Below are positions 44,910 to 53,745 of a stretch of DNA of 64,000 nucleotides, piece by piece. The notes beneath the pieces are model-generated. The model made no database searches. It was not told the origin of the DNA and worked only from the letters and a program-made list of their open reading frames with translations. The stretch is from positions 655,096 through 719,095 of the forward strand of contig NZ_NXEJ01000008.1 of assembly GCF_002915175.1 (NCBI RefSeq), given 5' to 3'. A program made the translations under genes and the position numbers. How positions within the stretch are numbered: the first letter of the stretch is position 1; each line of letters begins with the position of its first letter. The DNA is from Agrobacterium rosae (lineage in GTDB: Bacteria > Pseudomonadota > Alphaproteobacteria > Rhizobiales > Rhizobiaceae).

Positions 44910-46988
44910 TCAATATTGCAAACCGGAACGCGTCATGCGGACCACTTTGATATTTTCCATGCCGCTCTCTTCTAACGTGACAAGCGCGATAACGATGCTT
45001 CCGGTATCGTCTTCGTGCTGCATGAGGAAGACGTCATCGAGATCACGGCGCAGGCTTGGATGAACCCGCGATTTTGTGGCCACGCCACCATCGATGACGA
45101 TGAGGTCGAAAGCCTCGCCGTTTCCGTCCGTCGTTTTTTTGAATGTCTCGCTCAAGTCCCGTTCATCCGCCGGGGAAAAGTGAAGAAACGGAACGGACTC
45201 GACATCGTAAAACCCGTTTCCGTCCACCTCAACTGTGCTTTGCTCAGGTAAAAGCATGGCCGTCAACAAAGGATCGTGTGTCGCACGATCGACAAGGAGA
45301 ACGCGACGTCCAAGTTTGGCAACATCCGCCGCCAGGTTGAACGCGGAATAGGGCGCGCGATTTTTCGGACCTGTGGAAACGACCATGATGGTGTGGTTGG
45401 CACCCGGTTTGAGCGCAGATGAAACGAACCGCGCCAAACCGTCAAAGCCCTCATCTGCTGTTGCGACCAGCGCTCTCATATCCGCCTCACGAACAAAGCG
45501 ATTGAATGTGGCGACGGGAGCAGCCGGGATAGCGCTGGTGTTATCCGAGGTCGGCAACAATCCACCACTGGGACCACGATCTGCCTCAGGGCCAGGTAAA
45601 CTATTGCGGGGCGAGCGCACCATCTGCAATTCACTTGGCTGATCATGAAACTGATCCCGCAAAATGAGAAGGCCAGCAGCCAGAAGAAGCCCGAAAATTC
45701 CGCCGCCGGCCGATATCAGACCGCGTGGAGGTCCAGCTTTGCGCAATGGCGGTTCCGCGCTGGAAATTATCTGCGGGTTTTCGCTCGATGTGCCCTGCTG
45801 CTCAGAAAGCTGCTTGGTTCTCAACAAGAACGCTTCATAGACGGCACGATCGCTTTCCAGCTTTCGCTGCAATTCGCGCAACCGCACCATGGTTTGTTCG
45901 TCGCTGTTGAGGCTTGTCTTCAGCGCGTCGGCGTTGGACGTCGAAAGTTTGAGCTGGTTTCTCAAACGCGCCAGATTGCTTGAAGTCGCCGTCGAGAAGT
46001 TCCGCAATTGTTCGTCAAGGATAGCATTGAGCGACTGGGTCCGCGCACGCGCGGCCTGAAGGGACGGATGCTGCGCACCCAATGACGTCGCCTGAACGGA
46101 CTCCTCTTCACGGCTTTCCTGATAACGCGCGCGCAAAGAAATAATTGCGGGTGTCAGGGACGTGTCCGGAATGGAGCGCAAATATTGTCTGTCGTTTCTG
46201 GCACGATTGAGCTCGGCCACAAGAGCTTCGCCTTCGGCAACCGAGGCCGACAGCCTTGATATTTCGGTATTGGCATCGGCAATGCGCTGCTCGACATCCG
46301 GTCGTCCTTGAATATCCGCCAGATTATGCTCTGCGCGATACGCCTGAACGGCACGGTCGCCATCTTCCACAGCTTTGCGCAGCTGATCAAGTTGCGCAGA
46401 AAGCCCCCCGCCCGTGCGCCGCAGCACATCGCTGTTCATTTCCATGCGCACTTGCGCGTAGGTGGTGGCGATGAGATTGGCCAGCTCGGCAGCGCGCTGC
46501 GGGCTGTCGGACTTGACCGACACATTGACGATGAAGCTCTTGCCGACAGCATCGACGGATATAACCTTGCGCAACGCATCGAGCGCCAGATTGCTGCGGC
46601 TTTCCTTGTCGGGGTAGACCGGGTCGGCGGCCCCAAATTTGGGATCGTCGTAAAGTTTCTCGCTCTCCACGATCCGTGAAAGCACCTGTGCAGAGGTGAT
46701 GATATATTGCTGATTGAGGACGTGTGAGTCCACCGCACGTGGCTGTCCCGGCAAGTCGCTTTCCAGGACCCGGGAGCCTTCAGGATCGAGCAAGATTTGC
46801 GACGTCGCGACATAGTAATTCGGGATCAACAACGACGCGCCGAACGCCAGTGCCGCGCAGATGATACCAATGAGGAGAATGAACAGGGCGTTACGCCACA
46901 GCAATGCCGCCAAACGGAGAAGATTGTTTGGCCCGCTTGTTTGCTCCCGATAATGCGGCTCGTAAGATGTCGTCTCGTTAATCGCCAT
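44910..46988 (-). CDS. Wzz/Wzc-like exopolysaccharide chain-length and export protein
   Basis: A 692-residue protein of the GumC/Wzc type. N-terminal helix at about 28-54 (NALFILLIGIICAALAFGAS), a large periplasmic coiled-coil region (RQYLRSIPDTSLTPAI, RLRELQRKLESDRAVYEAFL), a second helix near 425 (GLISAGGGIFGLLLAAGLLI) and a cytoplasmic C-terminal domain. In that domain the expected Walker A is replaced by STGPKNRAPYSAFNLA, and the second motif is RRVLLVDRATHDPLL, so kinase activity is unlikely. The last residue is Tyr, with no Tyr-rich tail. It probably sets chain length or bridges inner and outer membranes. Confidence 0.86.
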   Translation of the reverse strand: MAINETTSYEPHYREQTSGPNNLLRLAALLWRNALFILLIGIICAALAFGASLLIPNYYVATSQILLDPEGSRVLESDLPGQPRAVDSHVLNQQYIITSAQVLSRIVESEKLYDDPKFGAADPVYPDKESRSNLALDALRKVISVDAVGKSFIVNVSVKSDSPQRAAELANLIATTYAQVRMEMNSDVLRRTGGGLSAQLDQLRKAVEDGDRAVQAYRAEHNLADIQGRPDVEQRIADANTEISRLSASVAEGEALVAELNRARNDRQYLRSIPDTSLTPAIISLRARYQESREEESVQATSLGAQHPSLQAARARTQSLNAILDEQLRNFSTATSSNLARLRNQLKLSTSNADALKTSLNSDEQTMVRLRELQRKLESDRAVYEAFLLRTKQLSEQQGTSSENPQIISSAEPPLRKAGPPRGLISAGGGIFGLLLAAGLLILRDQFHDQPSELQMVRSPRNSLPGPEADRGPSGGLLPTSDNTSAIPAAPVATFNRFVREADMRALVATADEGFDGLARFVSSALKPGANHTIMVVSTGPKNRAPYSAFNLAADVAKLGRRVLLVDRATHDPLLTAMLLPEQSTVEVDGNGFYDVESVPFLHFSPADERDLSETFKKTTDGNGEAFDLIVIDGGVATKSRVHPSLRRDLDDVFLMQHEDDTGSIVIALVTLEESGMENIKVVRMTRSGLQY

Positions 46989-47395
46989 ACCGGTTTACGA
47001 TCCCATCTTTTGTGGAAGCTGCGTCTTACGATTTCCTGACATCGCCATTCTCTTGAACGTTCGCCTAATGTGTAATCGCCAGCTCGTTGCGGACGCGCCG
47101 CTTGCGTATATTCCGGCTTTTCTCATGATACGCGGAAGAACCGCCCAGTATTTGACCAGCCGTCAGTCTAGGGATGACGGGTTAATATACCGTTTTGCGG
47201 AAGCAGCCTTTCCTGGGCGGCCAATTCGTCTTCAGTAAGGCAATAGCTTTTGACCTGTTTTTGTCCCTAGCGTTTAGCGCTCTGCGAGCTCCCACCACAG
47301 ACATTCTTACGGCCCGCACGCACAGGATAAGAACCGCATCTTTTAGATAGCCGGCTAATCTTATTTTTCGAGTTGGCGTCCGATGACCCTTGGGA
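46989..47395. other. Gap between Wzz-like and XRE-cupin genes
   Basis: 407 bases with no gene I can support. The promoter of the minus-strand exopolysaccharide operon should lie near 47000-47100. A short frame on the minus strand (KSYCLTEDELAAQERLL, about 47200-47250) looks protein-like but has no start codon and ends after 32 codons, so it may be a remnant. Confidence 0.4.
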
Positions 47396-47956
47396 TCAGA
47401 AACTTGGAGGCGTGCAAGCACTGATGACTTCGCAGGGCACTGGCCCCACGCAACGAAACGTGTGCGGCCGTCTGCTTTCAAAATAATAGGCGTCGCCGGG
47501 GCCAAGAATGCGACGCTCATCATCCACCGTCACTTCCAACCTTCCTGAAAGAACGATACCGCCCTCCTCTCCTTCGTGAACCAGCGGAACACGGCCGGTC
47601 CCTGCACCCGGTTGGTAGCACTCCTTCAATATCTGCAAACTTCTTCCGAACAGGTTCTCTCCAATCTGACGATAGGAGACGGGCCCTTTACCAATCTCGA
47701 CCAACTCCTCAGCCGCGTAAAAAGCCTTGCGTGGCTTGTCTGGTTCCAGCGCAAAAAATTCGGCAAGTCCAATAGGGATGCCGTCGAGTATCCGCTTCAA
47801 TGCGCCGACTGAAGGATTTGTAGAGTTGGATTCGATCAGGGAGATCGCGGAGTTGGTGACCCCTGCACGCTTGGCCAACTCCCGTTGGGATAATTTGTGG
47901 AGAGAGCGCAGATGACGCAATCTGTTACCAATGTCGACGACCACCGTGAACCTCAC
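47396..47956 (-). CDS. XRE-cupin transcriptional regulator (PuuR-like)
   Basis: A 186-residue two-domain regulator. HTH at residues about 10-65: IGNRLRHLRSLHKLSQRELA, RAGVTNSAISLIESNSTNPS and LKRILDGIPIGLAEFFAL. A C-terminal cupin follows (about 110-180: VPLVHEGEEGGIVLSGRLEV, GDAYYFESRRPHTF). PuuR-type proteins sense amines or amino acids and repress catabolic genes. It is divergent from the transaminase gene, a strong hint of its target. The start is GTG, at 47956 or the later in-frame GTG 47944. Confidence 0.87.
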   Translation of the reverse strand: MRFTVVVDIGNRLRHLRSLHKLSQRELAKRAGVTNSAISLIESNSTNPSVGALKRILDGIPIGLAEFFALEPDKPRKAFYAAEELVEIGKGPVSYRQIGENLFGRSLQILKECYQPGAGTGRVPLVHEGEEGGIVLSGRLEVTVDDERRILGPGDAYYFESRRPHTFRCVGPVPCEVISACTPPSF

Positions 47957-48092
47957 CGTTGCATATGTTCGATATACCGCAAATCCTTACAAGGAAATCC
48001 ATCTTTATCAATGGCTTAGTCATTATAAGAAATAGACTTGTTCGATGATGCGAAGTGCAGGATTGATATCTTATCATAACATGGGGAACCCG

Positions 48093-49427
48093 ATGGATCA
48101 CAGCAACAAATCCAACATGCCAAATCTTTCCAATTTCTGGATGCCATTCACGGCAAACCGGCAGTTCAAGGCGTCGCCGCGGCTGTTGGCCAGTGCGGAA
48201 GGCATGTATTACAAAGATATTGATGGCAACACGATTCTGGATGGCACGGCAGGCCTGTGGTGCGTCAATGCCGGACATGGACGCAGGCGCATTACCGAAG
48301 CCGTAGAGCGCCAGCTTTCGACCCTCGATTTCGCGCCCACCTTCCAGATGGGCCATCCAATTGCCTTCGAGTTCGCCGAGAAGCTCGCAGCGATCGCACC
48401 CGGAGGACCGGATGCTGGACTCGATCGTGTTTTCTTCACCGGCTCCGGTTCGGAATCCGTCGACACCGCATTGAAGATCGCGATTGCCTATCAGCGCGCC
48501 ATCGGCCAAGGAACCCGCAGTCGCATCATCGGTCGTGAAAAAGGTTATCACGGCGTTGGCTTCGGCGGTATTTCTGTCGGCGGCCTCGTCAACAACCGCA
48601 GAGTCTTCCCCCAAATTCCCGCCGATCATATGCGCCATACGCTGGATCTAGACCGCAATGCTTTCTCACATGGCCTGCCGGAACACGGCGTCGAACTCGC
48701 AGACGATCTAGAGCGTCTGGTCGCGCTGCACGGTGCCGAGACCATAGCAGCTGTGATCGTAGAACCCATGTCGGGTTCGGCTGGCGTCATCCTTCCGCCG
48801 CAGGGATATTTGCAGCGTCTGCGCGCCATCGCCGACAAGCATGGCATCCTGCTGATCTACGATGAAGTCATCACCGGCTTCGGCCGCCTCGGCAAACCAT
48901 TCGCCACGGACTATTTCGGCGTCGTTCCGGATCTCGTCACCACTGCGAAAGGCATCACAAATGGTGCGATCCCGATGGGGGCAGTTTTTGCCAAGCGTGC
49001 GGTGTATGACGCGTTGATGCAAGGACCGGACAATCAGATCGAACTGTTCCATGGCTATACCTATTCGGGGCACCCCGTCGCTTGCGCCGCCGGTATCGCC
49101 ACGCTCGAGATCTATCAGGAAGAAGACCTGCTCACCCGCGCCGCTGATCTCGAACAAGCATGGCAGGATGCGCTTCACTCCCTGAAGGGACTGCCGCACG
49201 TCCTTGATATCCGCAATCTGGGCTTGGTTGGCGCGATTGAGCTTTCGCCACGGGAAGGTGCGCCGGGAACCCGTGCCTACGATGCGTTTGTGGATTGCCT
49301 CAAGAAGGGCCTCCTGGTTCGCGTCACCGGCGATATTATTGCGCTGTCCCCGCCACTGATTATCGAAGAAAGTCAGATTACGGATATTGTCTCGATTATC
49401 GGCGACGCCTTGAAACGCGTCGCATAA
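48093..49427 (+). CDS. Class III omega-amino-acid:pyruvate transaminase
   Basis: A 444-residue PLP enzyme. The opening FWMPFTANRQFKASPRL matches omega-aminotransferases; it shows FFTGSGSESVDTALKIAI, YHGVGFGGISVGG, the phosphate/base DEVITGFGRLG, and the Schiff-base lysine in VTTAKGITNGAIPMG. Substrates are likely beta-alanine or another omega-amine and pyruvate, giving malonate semialdehyde with alanine. GGGGA precedes ATG 48093. The XRE-cupin regulator is divergent. Malonate semialdehyde is also made by the rut pathway 9 kb away, so the two may feed one downstream route. Confidence 0.87.
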   Translation: MDHSNKSNMPNLSNFWMPFTANRQFKASPRLLASAEGMYYKDIDGNTILDGTAGLWCVNAGHGRRRITEAVERQLSTLDFAPTFQMGHPIAFEFAEKLAAIAPGGPDAGLDRVFFTGSGSESVDTALKIAIAYQRAIGQGTRSRIIGREKGYHGVGFGGISVGGLVNNRRVFPQIPADHMRHTLDLDRNAFSHGLPEHGVELADDLERLVALHGAETIAAVIVEPMSGSAGVILPPQGYLQRLRAIADKHGILLIYDEVITGFGRLGKPFATDYFGVVPDLVTTAKGITNGAIPMGAVFAKRAVYDALMQGPDNQIELFHGYTYSGHPVACAAGIATLEIYQEEDLLTRAADLEQAWQDALHSLKGLPHVLDIRNLGLVGAIELSPREGAPGTRAYDAFVDCLKKGLLVRVTGDIIALSPPLIIEESQITDIVSIIGDALKRVA

Positions 49428-49432
49428 TTTCA

Positions 49433-49469
49433 CTAGCCCCTGGAGCGGCTGTGTCGCTCCAGGGGCTAG
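49433..49469 (+). terminator. Terminator after the transaminase
   Basis: Perfect 15-base inverted repeat: CTAGCCCCTGGAGCG and CGCTCCAGGGGCTAG with loop GCTGTGT, then GCTTTACTAAATTTTT. It starts five bases after the stop codon. Confidence 0.88.
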
Positions 49470-49516
49470 GCTTTACTAAATTTTTAGCAAGTTTATACGC
49501 TTGTTTTAATTAAATA

Positions 49517-49549
49517 AAAAACGCCAAAAGAAAGCCAAGTGGCGTTTTT
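49517..49549. terminator. Bidirectional terminator between the transaminase and FAD-protein genes
   Basis: AAAAACGCCA and TGGCGTTTTT form a ten-base perfect stem with A-run on one side and T-run on the other. It can stop transcription both ways, serving the minus-strand FAD gene ending at 49573. Confidence 0.78.
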
Positions 49550-49572
49550 GTTTCACCACTTCGTACCGACAA

Positions 49573-50964
49573 TTATAGGTTATTTTCCTGTCCATCGGAG
49601 CTTTTGTTCTCCGCTTGTTTGGCAATGCGCTCAGCCACCTGGCGAGTCTGATTGCGTATGTCAGGCACAGCAGTAATTTCCCAAAACTGCCCCGCTGTCA
49701 AGGCTCCAACAGCAAAGAGGCCTTCTCGTGGGTAACCCTCACAAGACAAAGCCCGGGAGTTTTCGTCTACTCTAATCCCAAGCCCGAGAGGATCGATGTC
49801 GAGCATGTTTTGCGCCTGCATGTTTTGCAACAGTGGCGAATGGCCTATTCCAGCCCGCTCCATGCCCGTACAGTTTACGAGCCAGTCGAATGCGAGCGAT
49901 GTCTCTTCCGATGTGCCGCGCCGACGGAAGGTGAGATGGTTGGTATCGCCAAGGCGCGCTATCTTGGAGACGAAACCCGCATGAACCGATACCGTACCAT
50001 CCTGCATGAGGGCGTCGAAAACCTCATGGACCTGGGGTGCGATACGATGCCTGTGAATGTTCCACCAAGCCAAGGCGTGCCGCAGGAATCTCGACCGTTG
50101 CGCTTGGCTCAAATCCTGCCAGAGGTGTTGAGTCTTGTGCCGCAACCCTTCCATCACGGCTCGCCAATCCTGCCCTCCCCTCACCTGACGCCGGAGGTCT
50201 GCAAGAATCTCACTGATCTCCAACCGGCTTTTCATCAATGCCGGCTCTACCGCCTGCACGGGATGGGTGCTGTGCGCATGCGGCGTCAAACCACGGCGGG
50301 ACAGAACATGGATTTTGCCACGATGCCCCATGTTCCGGAGAGACAGAACCTGGTCGATCATCGTCAATCCGGAGCCCAGAATTGCGATGGTGTCATCTGG
50401 CTTCACGCGCGACAACCAGCCCAAGCGCCAGGGATTACGCACCACCCGACGCAGTAGCGCCATATCGGCATCGGAAGTTAGCCGCGGCAAACTCGCGGTG
50501 CCGACACCAAGACAAAGCGCAATATTTTTTGCTCTTAACTCTCTCCCATCACTAAGACGAAACCCAACTCCCTCCTCGTCGCATGACGAGCAAGAAAGGG
50601 CCTTGGCTTTAACAAAGTCTACGCGCGCGCGCTGATGTTTGCTGCGCAATAGGGAAGCCAGCGTATCTCTGAGATACAGACCGTAATCATGACGGGAGGC
50701 GAAACTGCCGCCGTCAACGGGCCGTCCGCGTTTCGTCAGCCAGTCCACGAAATCCGATGGCTTATCTGCAAAAGCACTCATGCGCGCCGCAGGCACATTC
50801 AATCGGTGCAAATGCAATTCGGTTCGATAAGCCGTTCCGCGACCAAACGCGGAATCATCTCCAACAATGGCGATGGACGCAGTCGAAGGAAGAACTTCTA
50901 GAAGATTGGTTACAAGACTGATCGCGGAAAACCCGGACCCAACAACGGCAACGTCATAAACCAC
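49573..50964 (-). CDS. FAD/NAD(P)-binding protein (HpyO/YdhS-like)
   Basis: A protein of about 463 residues with an N-terminal FAD loop VAVVGSGFSAISLVTNLL (GxGxxx), the family motif GRGTAYRTELHLHRLNVPAARMSAFAD, and a second dinucleotide loop IAILGSGLTMIDQVLSL. The family is the PF13454-type oxidoreductase, which often acts on unusual amino acids or in secondary pathways. The start GTG 50964 is preferred: it follows AGGAG by seven bases and gives VVYDVAVVGSG. The longer ATG frame at 50985 contains that ribosome site. Substrate unknown. Confidence 0.82.
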   Translation of the reverse strand: MVYDVAVVGSGFSAISLVTNLLEVLPSTASIAIVGDDSAFGRGTAYRTELHLHRLNVPAARMSAFADKPSDFVDWLTKRGRPVDGGSFASRHDYGLYLRDTLASLLRSKHQRARVDFVKAKALSCSSCDEEGVGFRLSDGRELRAKNIALCLGVGTASLPRLTSDADMALLRRVVRNPWRLGWLSRVKPDDTIAILGSGLTMIDQVLSLRNMGHRGKIHVLSRRGLTPHAHSTHPVQAVEPALMKSRLEISEILADLRRQVRGGQDWRAVMEGLRHKTQHLWQDLSQAQRSRFLRHALAWWNIHRHRIAPQVHEVFDALMQDGTVSVHAGFVSKIARLGDTNHLTFRRRGTSEETSLAFDWLVNCTGMERAGIGHSPLLQNMQAQNMLDIDPLGLGIRVDENSRALSCEGYPREGLFAVGALTAGQFWEITAVPDIRNQTRQVAERIAKQAENKSSDGQENNL

Positions 50965-51097
50965 ACAGAATCTCCTGTCTTTCATTTCGCACGCAGAAAA
51001 CCTTAACCACTCCAGAAACGCAAATGCGAATTAGCCAGCACTTCATATAGCTATAAACCGACCCGCTCTGCTCTCTCATGACAGTCGATACAAAGCA

Positions 51098-51113
51098 GTT
51101 AGCCGCGGCTAAC
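51098..51113. promoter_or_regulatory. parS centromere site for RepA/RepB
   Basis: GTTAGCCGCGGCTAAC, a perfect 16-base palindrome that matches the repABC parS consensus GTTN4GCN4AAC. It lies 213 bases before repA. I found only this copy near the cassette; repABC replicons often carry one or a few. RepB should bind it for segregation. Confidence 0.9.
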
Positions 51114-51257
51114 TTCGAGACGTCCTCAAACCTCCCGATACAATTCGCACCGTTCCAGCAAATTCACGACAGGAATAATGCTTAGTTGGCTGAAAAGATT
51201 CATGTTTAGGCTTTCCGAATACCTATTGCGCCAAAAAGAGAATCGGCGCTTATATCT

Positions 51258-51317
51258 CAGTTGCGGAAAAAACCGATTTCAGCGGAAAAAAACGCAACTG
51301 ATCCAACAAGCGGAAAA
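51258..51317 (+). promoter_or_regulatory. Inverted and direct repeats upstream of repA
   Basis: CAGTTGCG (51258-51265) and CGCAACTG (51293-51300) form an eight-base perfect inverted repeat. Three direct copies of GCGGAAAA start at 51263, 51282 and 51310. They end just before the repA ATG, where RepA-RepB autorepression acts in other repABC plasmids. The direct repeats are inferred to be part of the operator. Confidence 0.5.
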
Positions 51318-51325
51318 CACTTGAT

Positions 51326-52540
51326 ATGACCCAAAGCGCCGATCTGAAATCTGCTGAGAAGGCACCCGATCTTACGGAGCTTATCCTACAGCATTCGGCC
51401 GCGCTGTCTGCGCAACTGCAAGCGCACAACGCAAATACATTCGCACCTCTGTCCGAAAAAAGCATGAGGAATTTTTCTCCATCCGAAACGGCTAAGCTGA
51501 TCGGCATTGGAGAAGCATATCTCCGCCAGATCGCCGCCGAACAACCGGAGCTCAGCGCTTCGCAGAGTGGCGGTCGCCGAAGCTATTCCGTTGAGGATAT
51601 CCACGAGATCCGCAAGTTCCTCGATCAGGGCGCGCGCGGTACTCGCCGCTACCTTCCTCATCGTCGTGAAGGCGAAGACTTGCAGGTCATCGCCGTGATG
51701 AACTTCAAGGGCGGCTCCGGCAAGACCACAACATCGGCGCATCTAGCGCAATTTCTCGCACTGCGTGGCTATCGTGTTCTTGCAATCGATCTTGACCCGC
51801 AGGCAAGTCTGTCTGCCCTCTTCGGACATCAACCGGAGCTAGATGTCGGACCCAACGAAACTCTATACGGTGCGATCCGCTATGACGGCGAACAACGCCC
51901 CATCGCCGAGATCGTTCGCGGAACCTATATTCCCGATCTCCACATTATTCCCGGCAATCTGGAACTGATGGAGTTCGAACATGATACCCCACGCGCGCTG
52001 ATGCGCCGTGCGCCAGGAGACACGCTGTTTTTCGCCCGCATTGGTCAAGCTATCGCGCAGGCGCAAAACTTTTATGACGTCGTGGTTATCGATTGCCCCC
52101 CGCAACTCGGTTACCTCACACTATCGGCCCTGACGGCGGCGACATCGGTTCTTGTTACCGTTCATCCACAAATGCTCGACGTCATGTCGATGAACCAGTT
52201 CCTTGCCATGACCGGTGACCTTCTCGCTGAAATCGGCAGGGCTGGTGCTCGGTCGGATTATCACTGGATGCGGTACCTGGTCACACGCTTCGAGCCGAGT
52301 GATGGTCCACAGAACCAGATGGTGGCTTTCCTTCGCTCCATATTCGGAGAGCATGTGTTGAACCATCCCATGCTAAAGACCACCGCGGTGTCCGACGCCG
52401 GATTGACCAATCAAACGCTTTTCGAGGTGGAACGGACGCAGTTCACGAGAGCGACTTATGATCGCGCGTTGGAATCCATGACGAATGTTAATGCCGAAAT
52501 TGAAGGCTTGATTAAGAAAGCCTGGGGTAGGGCCGTATGA
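51326..52540 (+). CDS. repA: Plasmid partition ATPase RepA (ParA family)
   Basis: A 404-residue ParA-type ATPase of repABC. An N-terminal HTH region (about 60-110: TAKLIGIGEAYLRQIAAEQP) binds the rep promoter; the Walker A deviant is MNFKGGSGKTTTSAHLAQFL and the second motif is VLAIDLDPQASLSALFG, with VVIDCPPQLG as motif 3. RepA represses the operon with RepB and moves the replicon copies apart. Overlaps repB by four bases. Length is typical. Confidence 0.97.
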   Translation: MTQSADLKSAEKAPDLTELILQHSAALSAQLQAHNANTFAPLSEKSMRNFSPSETAKLIGIGEAYLRQIAAEQPELSASQSGGRRSYSVEDIHEIRKFLDQGARGTRRYLPHRREGEDLQVIAVMNFKGGSGKTTTSAHLAQFLALRGYRVLAIDLDPQASLSALFGHQPELDVGPNETLYGAIRYDGEQRPIAEIVRGTYIPDLHIIPGNLELMEFEHDTPRALMRRAPGDTLFFARIGQAIAQAQNFYDVVVIDCPPQLGYLTLSALTAATSVLVTVHPQMLDVMSMNQFLAMTGDLLAEIGRAGARSDYHWMRYLVTRFEPSDGPQNQMVAFLRSIFGEHVLNHPMLKTTAVSDAGLTNQTLFEVERTQFTRATYDRALESMTNVNAEIEGLIKKAWGRAV

Positions 52541-53550
52541 GCAGAAAAGAAATCTTCGCCAATCTCGGCGGTAAGAACACCGATAATGCAGACGCTCCTG
52601 CCGAGCGCGCTCGTCCGCGCATTCGCCCTATCCTTGGTTCGCCAGAGCTGGTGACCGATGTCATCAATTCTCCGGTGGGGATGATCGGACAATCCCTCAA
52701 TGAGGTATCCGAGCGCTCAAAACGTGCCGAAGAGATTGAGCGTAAGCTTGCTGAAGGGCTCACAATCGTCGCGCTCGATGCCTCAGACGTCGATCCATCT
52801 TTCATTCCTGACCGTATGCCTTCCTCCATTGAAGCCGATGTCGGCCTTGTGGAGGCTATTCGCGAACAGGGCCAGCAGGTCCCTATTCTCGTTCGTCCTC
52901 ATCCGCAGCATCCAGGGCGTTATCAGGTTGCTTTCGGTCATCGTCGTTTACGGGCTGTGGCTGAAATCGGTATTCCCGTTCGCGCAGTCGTTCGCAATCT
53001 CACAGATGAGCAGCTTGTTGTTGCCCAGGGTCAGGAGAACAACGAGCGTCGTGATCTCAGCTACATCGAAAAGGCACGCTTTGCGCAAAAGCTCCAGATG
53101 CGTTTCTCCCGAGAAACCATCATGGCCGCGATGTCTCTGTACAAAGGCGATCTGTCAAACATGCTTTCGGTTGTCGGCCGCATTCCCGATGACATCGTCG
53201 ATAGCATAGGCCCCGCTCCAGGTGTCGGGCGTCGTAGCTGGATGGATCTCGCAGAACAGCTTTCGTCTTCAAAGGTCAATGAAGCTGCGCGGGCCTATCT
53301 CAACGATGAGACCGTCGCCAAGCTTTCTTCGGAAGAGCGCTTCAAGTCAATTTTGGAGTTTCTCAAGCCGAAGGTTGAGCCAAAGAAAACCGGTGTTCTA
53401 TCAACGGAGAGCGGTCAGAAACTCGCAAAGATCGTAGAAACCGATCACCGGCTGGATATCTCTATCGACCGTAGGCAAGCGCCAGAATTCGCAGCCTTCG
53501 TTCTAGAGCACCTACAAACACTGTTCGAAGAGCATCGCTCTAAACAGTAA
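52537..53550 (+). CDS. repB: Plasmid partition protein RepB (ParB family)
   Basis: A 337-residue ParB-family centromere-binding protein. The ParB nuclease-like box is IREQGQQVPILVRPHPQHPGRYQVAFGHR split around residue 115, with GQENNERRDLSYIEKARFAQ following; the HTH is near RETIMAAMSLYKGDLSNM. It binds the parS palindrome upstream of repA. The start overlaps the repA stop (ATGA), so translation is coupled. A typical N-terminus (MSRKEIFANLGGKN) is present. Confidence 0.96.
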   Translation: MSRKEIFANLGGKNTDNADAPAERARPRIRPILGSPELVTDVINSPVGMIGQSLNEVSERSKRAEEIERKLAEGLTIVALDASDVDPSFIPDRMPSSIEADVGLVEAIREQGQQVPILVRPHPQHPGRYQVAFGHRRLRAVAEIGIPVRAVVRNLTDEQLVVAQGQENNERRDLSYIEKARFAQKLQMRFSRETIMAAMSLYKGDLSNMLSVVGRIPDDIVDSIGPAPGVGRRSWMDLAEQLSSSKVNEAARAYLNDETVAKLSSEERFKSILEFLKPKVEPKKTGVLSTESGQKLAKIVETDHRLDISIDRRQAPEFAAFVLEHLQTLFEEHRSKQ

Positions 53551-53599
53551 TCAACCCGTTTTCGATTGAACCATTAACAGGAGCAGCAAGCCCAAAAGA

Positions 53600-53680
53600 A
53601 AAAAGCCCCCGAACGTTGCCGCACGGAAGCCTTTCTTTGATCTAAGCACCCAAAGAATCTCATTTCCGCGAATCATAGTC
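53600..53680 (-). ncRNA. Counter-transcribed RNA (ctRNA/incA) of repABC
   Basis: The 195-base gap between repB and repC holds the conserved terminator-like hairpin of repABC ctRNAs: on the minus strand GCTTCCG...CGGGGGC followed by CTTTTTT, at about 53601-53630. The RNA would be transcribed toward repB and silence repC. The 5' end is approximate; about 50 bases of leader fit known ctRNAs. It is an incompatibility and copy-control element. Confidence 0.75.
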
Positions 53681-53745
53681 AATAGTCTTGGCATCGATAT
53701 TTCTTCGGTGAGCGATTTTCTTTTGCCTTTTTGAAGGTGAAAGAC

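Noticed and set aside
47200-47260. Short minus-strand frame KSYCLTEDELAAQ as a gene
   Set aside because: It has no start codon and only 32 codons; kept only as a possible remnant in the intergenic note.
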